A stretch of 64,000 nt of DNA from Nitrobacter sp. Nb-311A (GTDB lineage Bacteria; Pseudomonadota; Alphaproteobacteria; Rhizobiales; Xanthobacteraceae). Positions 56,946-64,000 of the stretch are shown piece by piece. The stretch spans positions 1-64,000 of the forward strand of contig NZ_CH672418.1 in assembly GCF_000152905.1 (NCBI RefSeq), written 5' to 3'. The position numbers and the translations under genes are program-made. Under the pieces are notes generated by a model. That model made no database searches and was not told the DNA's origin. It was given only the letters and a program-made list of their open reading frames with translations. Numbering within the stretch: the stretch's first letter is position 1; every line of letters begins with the position of its first letter.

Positions 56946-57446
56946 ATGAAAGATTCGGCTGCCCAGTTCGTGGAACTATATCTGGCTGAGAGTGGTCGTT
57001 TACAGCGCCGGATCAGCCGGATAGTCGGTTGCCGCACGACAGCTTCGGACATCGTCCACGATATCTTTCTGCGCCTGTGGAAGCGCAAGCAGGACGGGAT
57101 GAACGAAGCCTCGGCCTATCTCAGCCAGAGCGCCCGCAATGCTGCGATCGATCATCTACGCAGTGAGCGGATCCGCGCCCAATACATCGAGCGCACCGTC
57201 CCTGAGCAACGCTTCGTCATGCCGTCTTCGCCGCATGACATCGTCGCCGCACGCGATCATCTACGGTACATTGACGATGTGATCCGGGCGCTGCCGGAAC
57301 GCAGCCGTCACATTTTTCTTCTCAACCGCATCCACGGCCGCAACTACGGGGAGATCGCTCGCACCCTTGGCATCTCCACAGGCGCAGTCGAGAAGCATAT
57401 GATACGCGCCCTGAAAGCGATCCGAGCCGGCGCCGAGGATTTCTGA
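56946..57446 (+). CDS. FecI-like ECF sigma factor
   Basis: 166 aa, sigma region 2 (ASDIVHDIFLRLW) and region 4 (LPERSRHIFLLNRIHGRNYGEIARTLGISTGAVEKHM). FecI-type sigma factors direct RNA polymerase to TonB receptor genes when the matching FecR signals. ATG at 56946 is chosen; a longer start at 56898 has no support. First gene of a sigma / anti-sigma / receptor set. Confidence 0.93.
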   Translation: MKDSAAQFVELYLAESGRLQRRISRIVGCRTTASDIVHDIFLRLWKRKQDGMNEASAYLSQSARNAAIDHLRSERIRAQYIERTVPEQRFVMPSSPHDIVAARDHLRYIDDVIRALPERSRHIFLLNRIHGRNYGEIARTLGISTGAVEKHMIRALKAIRAGAEDF

Positions 57447-57541
57447 CGCCCGGCATGAGGTTTTGACGCCGCCGCCCGTCAGATCTGATAGAACGGCCGC
57501 ATTTCGCACCATGTAACTCTCAAACTTCAGAATTCCGCGCC

Positions 57542-58522
57542 ATGGATCGCGAGTCCCGCACGAAGCCCACGGATATCGACGATACGGCGCTGGAGTGGTT
57601 CACGCGCCTGCGCGGCGAAACATCGGCGGCCGACCGCGCGGCGTTCGAGCGCTGGGTCGCGGCCAGCCCCAGTCACCGCCAGGCGTTTCGCCGTGTTCAG
57701 AGCTTGTGGTCGGCGGCGGAATCTCCGGGCGTGCGCGTCGCACAGGAAGAGAGCAAAAACCTGTCCGCCTACCTCGACGCAATGGACCGCGCCAAGACTC
57801 GCCGCAAAGCCAGGAAGCGCGGTGTGGCGACCGTTATCGTGGGGCTGGCCGTTCTCGGCGGCGTCATCGCACTGGAGCGGCCCAATCTGTTCCAGGACAT
57901 GCGGGCGGATGCCGTGTCGGCCCGCGGCGAGCGGCGGACCATTGAGCTTCCGGACGGATCGACGGTTCTGCTCGATGCCGACAGCGCCCTGACGCAGCGC
58001 TTCACGAACGGGGAGCGCCGTGTCGTTCTGTTGCGCGGCGGCGCTTACTTCTCCGTCGTGAAGGCCGCGCAATCCTTTGTCGTCGAAGCCTCCAGCGGAA
58101 CGGTCGAGGTTCTCGGCACCAAATTCGACGTGCGGTTATCGAACGATGATACCGTGGTGACGGTGGCGCAGGGTCGAGTCGCCGTAACGTCTCCAAGTAT
58201 GCAACGCGCTTTGCTGGAGCCCGGCCAGCAGGTGACGTTTGACAAGGTCGGCGTCGGTCCCGTGCGGAACGCGGACCTGGCGGCATCCATGGCGTGGCAC
58301 GAGGGCCGCTTCGTCTTCTACCAGGCGCGTTTCGCCGATGTCATCGGAGAACTGCAACGTTATCGGCCGGGCCGCATGGTCATCGCCAGCGCGGCGCTGG
58401 CCGACAGTCGGGTCAGCGGCAGCTTTACGCTGGATGATCCCGATGCGGCGCTGGAATCCCTCCGGTCGACAGTGAACTTCGAGACCTATTCCATTCTGGG
58501 CCGTCTCACGGTCTTGCGCTGA
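57542..58522 (+). CDS. FecR-like anti-sigma factor/sensor
   Basis: 326 aa. N-terminal cytoplasmic part with the DUF4880-like segment (ALEWFTRLRGETSAADRAAFERWVAASPSH), a membrane helix (VATVIVGLAVLGGVIAL, near 95-112), and a periplasmic FecR domain with ELPDGSTVLLDADSAL and VRLSNDDTVVTVAQGRV. It should pass the receptor's signal to the sigma factor encoded just upstream (95 bp gap). Confidence 0.94.
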   Translation: MDRESRTKPTDIDDTALEWFTRLRGETSAADRAAFERWVAASPSHRQAFRRVQSLWSAAESPGVRVAQEESKNLSAYLDAMDRAKTRRKARKRGVATVIVGLAVLGGVIALERPNLFQDMRADAVSARGERRTIELPDGSTVLLDADSALTQRFTNGERRVVLLRGGAYFSVVKAAQSFVVEASSGTVEVLGTKFDVRLSNDDTVVTVAQGRVAVTSPSMQRALLEPGQQVTFDKVGVGPVRNADLAASMAWHEGRFVFYQARFADVIGELQRYRPGRMVIASAALADSRVSGSFTLDDPDAALESLRSTVNFETYSILGRLTVLR

Positions 58523-58662
58523 CGCTCGTCCGACGGCGTCGCCCTCCTGCCTAAAAATATCTGCGACGGGGTAAGGTAATCGCCTGCTCGCCCGTGAATC
58601 AGAATGAGAGCCGACGCCATGCGCGATCGGCCGGGGCGATGATTCACGAGCGGGAACGAGAC

Positions 58663-61137
58663 ATGGGGCGATCGAAGTTTGGGGGACGCGCGCGCGGTTT
58701 GCTTGCAACCACGTTGGCGATTATGGCGGCGGCGTCTGTGTCCGTCGCTGCGCAGGCTCAGCAGCGTACAGCTCCCCGGCAATCCGGCGCTGCCGGGCTG
58801 TTCCGCTTCGATATTCCCGCGCAGCCGTTGCCTCAGGCCCTGAACGAAATCGGACGCACGACCGGCCTTGCCGTGGTCTTCACGGGCAAGCGGCCGTTCA
58901 ATGTCACCGGCCGGCCTGTGCAAGGCAACCTCACGTCCTCGCAGGCGCTCGCCGCGCTGCTGGCGGGGACCGGCATCACCTACCGCTTTACCAACCCGCG
59001 CACGGTCACGATCGATACGGGAGAGCAAGGCGGCTCGGTCCGTGGAGGATCGATGCCGGCCGGCGCGATCGCGCTTGATACGATCGATGTGGAGGGGGCC
59101 GGGAATCCCAACTCCACGATGTCGCTACCTCCGGCCTATGCCGGCGGACAAGTGGCGCGCGGCGGCCAGCTCGGCATACTCGGCAACCGGGATATGATGG
59201 ACACGCCGTTCAATCAGACCAGCTACACGCGGAAACTGATCCAGGACCAGCAGGCCAGAAGCATCGGCGATGTGCTCAATAACGACCCGTCGGTGGCCAA
59301 GCTGTATGACTCGAGCGGCGGATTCAGTCGCGATCAATGGTTCATCCGGGGAATCGGAAGCAACGCCGCAAGCACTTCCTTCGGCGGCCTGTACGGAATC
59401 ATGGGGACAGGGACCAGCGCCGTAGCGGTGGAATCGCTGGAGCGGGTCGAGGTGCTGAAGGGCGCGAGCGCGCTGCTCAACGGCATTCCGCCGAGTCAGG
59501 GCGCGAGCCTTGGTACTGTCAACCTGGTGCCGAAGCGCGCCGGCGACGAGCCGCTGATCGCCTTCACACCGGAATACGCCATGAACAGTCAGCTCGGCGG
59601 GCACCTGGACGCGGCTCAGCGCTTCGGCGACAACAAGGAATTCGGCATCCGCTTCAACGGCGTGTATCGCAATGGCGACACTCCCATCAACCACCAGTGG
59701 CGTGAGACCCGACTGACGACGCTTGGCATTGATTATCGGGGAGAGAACTTCCGGCTGTCCGCCGACGTCGGCTATCACTATCAGCACGTCACGGGGCTCC
59801 GGACTTCGTTGTCGGTTGCGGACAATATTCCGGTTCCGCGACCGCCGGACAGCCGCATCAACTGGTCGCAGCCGTGGGAGTTCAGCAAGATCGAGACCAA
59901 GTATGCTGCGACGCGCGCCGAGTGGGACATCACCGAGAACCTCACCGCCTATGCCGCGGTCGGGCGCAGCGTTGCAGGCGAGAGGGCCGCGTGGAATTCC
60001 ATGTCGATTCAAGATGCCGCGGGCACGTTGTCGAATCCCTATGGTCCTTATGCGTTCACTTACTACATGCAGAGCAGCGCTGCGGAGACTGGGCTGCGGG
60101 GGCGCGTTGAGACCGGTCCCGTGACTCATGCTTTGGCGCTGGCGGCGGGATGGGGAACCCAGGAGGTCGGGAGCGAGTACAGGTATTCGTCGACGCTTCC
60201 GGACTCAAACCTGTATAATCCTGTCTTTCTTCCCCAGCCGGATTTCGGTGTGTTCGCTTCGCCCGCGGAAGCGCCCCGCGCAAGCCGCAACGAGAACTTG
60301 GGCTTCGCGCTTGCCGACACCATCTCGACCTTGGACGAGCGCGTCCAATTGATGTTGGGCATCAGGCATCAGAAAGTGAAGCAGCAGTCCTTCCTCAGCA
60401 ATACGCTCTATAATGCGGACGCTCTGTCGCCGGCAGCCGCGCTGATCTTCAAACCGCTGGAGAACGTTTCTCTCTACGTCAACTACATGGAAGCGCTGCA
60501 GGCCGGCCAGATCGCGCCGAGCAATGCGTTGAATGCCGGCGAGATCTTTGCGCCGTTCAAGACAAAACAGCAGGAAGTGGGCGCGAAGATCGATTTCGGC
60601 CGCATCGCGGCGACGCTCGCCGCCTTCACCACGGCACAGCCGACCTATGCTCGGGATCCCAACACATTCATGTTCGGTGAGACGGGCAAGGTCCGCTATC
60701 AGGGAATCGAGGTGGCCGCCTTCGGTGAGGCCACCGAGAGCTTGCGCTTCATCAGCGGTTTCACGTTTCTCGATACAATGCTGGTTGAAACTCCCGACGG
60801 AACCAATGTCGGTAAGTGGCTTCCCGGCTTGCCCAGATATCGCGCGACGCTTAGCCTGGATTGGGATACGCCGATCAAAGATCTAGCCGTAGGCGCATCG
60901 GGACAATGGCAATCGTTCACATACCGGGACGCGCCGAACACCCAGAGGGTCGATAGCTGGTACCGGATCGATCTAAACGCGCGCTATACGATCAGGCAGC
61001 CGGGCTGGAAACCGATCATCGTCCGGGCAAGCATCCGCAACGTTCTCGACAGGAACTACTGGGCAACTTCAAACACATGGTACATGAATTTGAGCGAACC
61101 GCGCACGTTCCTGCTGTCGACGACGTTCCAGTTCTAA
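58663..61137 (+). CDS. TonB-dependent ferric siderophore receptor with STN domain
   Basis: About 824 aa. Signal peptide (GLLATTLAIMAAASVSVAAQAQ), STN signalling domain (FDIPAQPLPQALNEIGRTTGL, then VTIDT), plug domain, and a beta-barrel ending in TTFQF with a terminal Phe. The STN domain and neighbouring FecI/FecR show signal transduction. Barrel sequence resembles the hydroxamate-type receptors FoxA/FhuE/FpvA, so the hydroxamate made by the locus at the window start is a possible ligand; the genes are 43 kb apart. Start uncertain: GTG 58594 and ATG 58639 are alternatives. Confidence 0.92.
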   Translation: MGRSKFGGRARGLLATTLAIMAAASVSVAAQAQQRTAPRQSGAAGLFRFDIPAQPLPQALNEIGRTTGLAVVFTGKRPFNVTGRPVQGNLTSSQALAALLAGTGITYRFTNPRTVTIDTGEQGGSVRGGSMPAGAIALDTIDVEGAGNPNSTMSLPPAYAGGQVARGGQLGILGNRDMMDTPFNQTSYTRKLIQDQQARSIGDVLNNDPSVAKLYDSSGGFSRDQWFIRGIGSNAASTSFGGLYGIMGTGTSAVAVESLERVEVLKGASALLNGIPPSQGASLGTVNLVPKRAGDEPLIAFTPEYAMNSQLGGHLDAAQRFGDNKEFGIRFNGVYRNGDTPINHQWRETRLTTLGIDYRGENFRLSADVGYHYQHVTGLRTSLSVADNIPVPRPPDSRINWSQPWEFSKIETKYAATRAEWDITENLTAYAAVGRSVAGERAAWNSMSIQDAAGTLSNPYGPYAFTYYMQSSAAETGLRGRVETGPVTHALALAAGWGTQEVGSEYRYSSTLPDSNLYNPVFLPQPDFGVFASPAEAPRASRNENLGFALADTISTLDERVQLMLGIRHQKVKQQSFLSNTLYNADALSPAAALIFKPLENVSLYVNYMEALQAGQIAPSNALNAGEIFAPFKTKQQEVGAKIDFGRIAATLAAFTTAQPTYARDPNTFMFGETGKVRYQGIEVAAFGEATESLRFISGFTFLDTMLVETPDGTNVGKWLPGLPRYRATLSLDWDTPIKDLAVGASGQWQSFTYRDAPNTQRVDSWYRIDLNARYTIRQPGWKPIIVRASIRNVLDRNYWATSNTWYMNLSEPRTFLLSTTFQF

Positions 61138-61235
61138 AATCCTTCACGGAAACGGTGAAAGACTCTCGCTTTTTGATTTGACGCGTTTTCTTCACGCGAA
61201 CCGGTATCCCTCTGCTCGAAAACGCCGTACAGGAA
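61138..61235. repeat. Dispersed palindromic element after the TonB receptor gene
   Basis: Contains the CACGGAAACGGTGAAAGA core shared with 30445-30466 on the opposite strand, and a block GACGCGTTTTCTTCACGCGAAC shared with 42616-42637. Ends near GAAAACGCC. Same family as the elements at 34296, 42464 and 55267. Confidence 0.78.
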
Positions 61236-61379
61236 TGATGGTTTCCGTTACCTTGTCGCGCCAGTCTCATTCCGCGCCGTCGTCACCAACATCGGCTGCC
61301 GTTCGCTCCGATCATCCTTGATCCGTGAGAGCCGGTGACCTGTCCGCGCATGACGAGCGTTTCAGCGTGAGCACCATTG

Positions 61380-62488
61380 TCAGTCGCGGCCCTCGGCCTC
61401 CGTCACATGCACCTCGGTCACATGGCCCATCTTGCGGCCGGGGAGCGGGGGGCCCTTGCCGTAGATATGAACGGCGGCGCCGGGCACGGTGAGCCACTTC
61501 CCGTAATCGAGGACCTCCTTGCCGATCAGGTTCGTCATGACGGCGCTGCCGTGCCGGACCGGCTTGCCGAGCGGCCAGCCGGCGACCGCGCGGATGTGCT
61601 GCTCGAATTGCGAGACCGAGGCGCCGTCGAGCGTCCAGTGGCCCGAGTTGTGGACGCGCGGCGCGATCTCATTGACGAGCAGCGTCGGCCCGCTCGCGCC
61701 GGGCACCACGAACATCTCCACCGCCAGCACGCCGACATAATCGAGCGCGGCGGCAATTTTCCCGGCCGTGTCGCGCGCCTGCGCGGCGAGCGCATCGGGA
61801 ATTGCGGCCGGCGCGCGCGAATATTTCAGGATGTGATCGTGATGTTCGTTCTCGGTCACGTCGAAACATTCGACGCCGCCGTCGATCCCGCGCGCGGCGA
61901 TCACGGAAATCTCGCGTTCGAACGGCACGAAGGCTTCCACGACCGCCGACTTGGTGCCGAGATCGCTCCACACCTGGTCCAGGTCGTCGCCCGCGCGGAT
62001 GATGGCCTGGCCCTTGCCGTCGTAGCCGAAGCGGCGGGTCTTGATCACGGCGGGCAGGCCGACGGCTTTGACGGCTTCGCGAAGCCCCTGCGCCGACGCC
62101 GCGGCGGCATAGGCGGCGGTTGCGATACCGAGGCCGGTGACGAAATTCTTTTCAAGCAGGCGGTCCTGCACGGTTTCCAGGATGCGATGATCCGGCAGCA
62201 CCGGCCGGCGCGCGGCGAGGACCATCGCGGTCGCCGCCGGAACATTCTCGAATTCATAGGTGATGACGTCGACGTCGGCCGCGAACAACTCCAGCGCCTC
62301 GACGTCGGCGTATTCGGCGCAGGTGGCGTTCTGCACGACGTCGAACGCCGGGGAGTCCGGGTCCGGCGAGAACACCTGGCACTTGAGGCCGAGGCGTGCG
62401 GCCGCCAGAACCAGCATCCGGCCGAGCTGGCCGCCACCGAGAATTCCGATGGTGCCGCCCGGTTTTAGAGCCAGCCGCCGGGAACCGC

Positions 62489-62492
<4 letters not shown>
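61380..62492 (-). CDS. purK: N5-carboxyaminoimidazole ribonucleotide synthase
   Basis: 370 aa from the GTG at 62492, which overlaps the purE stop codon (GTGA) and has GGAGGA upstream. ATP-grasp fold: [16 protein letters not shown], the FGYDGKGQ loop, [13 protein letters not shown] and [13 protein letters not shown]. It adds CO2 to AIR using ATP, the step before PurE in purine synthesis. Coupled to purE by the overlap. Confidence 0.97.
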
Positions 62493-62977
<485 letters not shown>

Positions 62978-63187
62978 TTATTTATTTGTTTCGTCGGGAA
63001 TCCAGAAACTGATTCGGGTTACGGGAAGGCGTTTTGGCGAGGCAACCAGCCGGGAATGAACTATCCCTTCTTGGTGAACGGCGGCAAGCCTTGCAATGAT
63101 GAAAAAGACACCTAAAGCGGCTAGGTCCCCGACCGTCGCAAGGCGCAACGGCGGCGGAACGAGTGAGAGCGGAACGAGCGGGGCCGT

Positions 63188-63394
63188 TCAGGCAATGATA
63201 TCTGGCGTGATCTGGTCTTCGATGAAGGAGATGCGGTCGCGCAACTGCAGCTTGCGCTTCTTCAGCCGCTGTAGCCGCAGCAAATCGGGCGCAGGCGATT
63301 GATGCAGTGCATCAATGGCGGCGTCCAGGTCGCGGTGTTCCTGTTGCAGCCGCGCGAGCTCAGCTCCGAGTTCGCGCTCTTCTTCGTCGGTCAT
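63188..63394 (-). CDS. DUF465/YdcH-family small protein
   Basis: 68 aa. Coiled-coil pattern with EHRDLDAAIDAL and LQRLKKRKLQLRDRI, as in DUF465. Function unknown to me; family members are often found near purE-purK or pyk in this group. Start at 63394. Confidence 0.9.
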   Translation of the reverse strand: MTDEEERELGAELARLQQEHRDLDAAIDALHQSPAPDLLRLQRLKKRKLQLRDRISFIEDQITPDIIA

Positions 63395-63632
63395 GATGAC
63401 GTACTGACTCGAATCGCGAACGGTTTGCGAAGGGTTGGAATTCCAGCTCGCGAATTATCTCCCTTGCTCGCGCCGCGCGCAAGTTGGCGGGTTCCCTGCG
63501 CCCGGCTCATTTTTAGCGTCCCTTTTCTGGGATCAACCCGACGCTCTATTGATCCAGATCCACGTCGCTATGTCTTTGGAGGTATGGATCGACAGCGTCG
63601 AAGGAAGAACGGCGATGCCCCGATTGGGGATC

Positions 63633-64000
63633 CTACTTCGCCGCGACGAAGAAGAAATCCTCGCGTCCAGGCAGTGAACCATAAGTGTAAGGCTCCTGCC
63701 GGCCGGCGGTGGCGTCCAGCACATCGTCACGCACCAGCCGGAAAACCTTGTTAATCTCGACGCCCGGCGTCGCAATACGCTGGACCAAGGCCGAAGCGAA
63801 CGGCGAATTGGCTCCGTCGCCGTCGAGCGCGGTCTGGCCGTGTTTGGCGGCGAAGACGACAAGTGATGCGCCGCTCACCGACACCTCGCCAAGGCCCCGC
63901 GCAACCCCGACCGCGCCGCGTACCGAGGCGACCAGCGGCGCGGCGACGCGGCGCATCTTTGCCGCGAACGGATTGTCGCGGCAGGCATCGAGGATCACCA
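63633..64000 (-). CDS. Caspase-like peptidase C14, C-terminal part (cut by window end)
   Basis: The visible part (122 codons) starts VILDACRDNPF with the presumed catalytic Cys in DACRDNP, followed by GASLVVFAAKHGQTALD, and ends in FFFVAAK. This is the second half of a p20-like caspase domain; the His and N-terminus lie beyond the window. Similar genes in relatives are secreted or membrane proteins with caspase domain and extra modules. Function not stated by the sequence. Confidence 0.85.
   Translation of the reverse strand, partial: VILDACRDNPFAAKMRRVAAPLVASVRGAVGVARGLGEVSVSGASLVVFAAKHGQTALDGDGANSPFASALVQRIATPGVEINKVFRLVRDDVLDATAGRQEPYTYGSLPGREDFFFVAAK

Noticed and set aside
63096-63302. 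Plus-strand frame over the DUF465 gene
   Set aside because: Overlaps the recognised minus-strand DUF465 gene and is Arg/Ser-rich without homology I know.

Overview
The window looks like a piece of an alphaproteobacterial genome of the Nitrobacter / Bradyrhizobium group (Nitrobacteraceae). The strongest clue is an intact nitrite oxidoreductase beta subunit (nxrB, 27422-28963, minus) of the Nitrobacter type. High GC content, a three-gene pntAA-pntAB-pntB transhydrogenase, GapR/DUF2312, DUF1036 and DUF882 genes, and several copies of a small palindromic repeat fit the same group. I place it in or near Nitrobacter by recognition of the NxrB sequence, not by any search.

Region 1 (1-16145) is a peptide hydroxamate siderophore locus. 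It holds the 3' part of a large non-ribosomal peptide synthetase (A-PCP-E, C-A-PCP, C-A-PCP-TE), an HSL-type hydrolase overlapping its stop codon, a PvdE-like exporter, an IucB/AlcB-like acyltransferase, a PvdA-like ornithine N5-monooxygenase and, on the other strand, an Sfp-type phosphopantetheinyl transferase. The synthetase contains a 0.9-kb perfect internal repeat, and the window begins inside one copy with three clustered one-base deletions.

Region 2 (16231-27305) is the most unusual part: a LuxR-type regulator with a degenerate receiver, two unrecognised proteins, a Q/N-rich low-complexity protein, a second repeat protein that shares a short degenerate motif with it, a type I secretion ABC ATPase, its HlyD-type adaptor, and a FemAB-like acyltransferase fused to TPRs, followed by a decayed partial copy of that last gene. 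No RTX repeats are visible. I read it as a dedicated export system for two non-RTX, possibly matrix- or amyloid-forming proteins.

Region 3 (27422-35750) holds the lone nxrB, hypothetical genes, msrA, mobA, a TusA-like gene, hemE, wrbA, a 5'-truncated pirin remnant and a small secreted cysteine protein. Region 4 (35779-50771) is mostly housekeeping: an EAL protein with a degenerate receiver, rpmJ, TPR protein, gapR, DUF1244, DUF1036, pyk, two cell-wall enzymes (DUF882 and an L,D-transpeptidase), an NtrC-type regulator and oligoendopeptidase F. A 200-bp repeat between pyk and the DUF882 gene supplies the stop codons of both.

Region 5 (51103-64000) has a small aa3 oxidase subunit IV, the pnt operon, a double-DUF3606 protein with a histone-like tail, rpsU, aqpZ, a FecI-FecR-TonB receptor set that could import the ferric siderophore, purE-purK, a DUF465 gene and the C-terminal part of a caspase-like protease gene cut by the window end. 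I saw no tRNA, rRNA, CRISPR array, intact insertion sequence or prophage.
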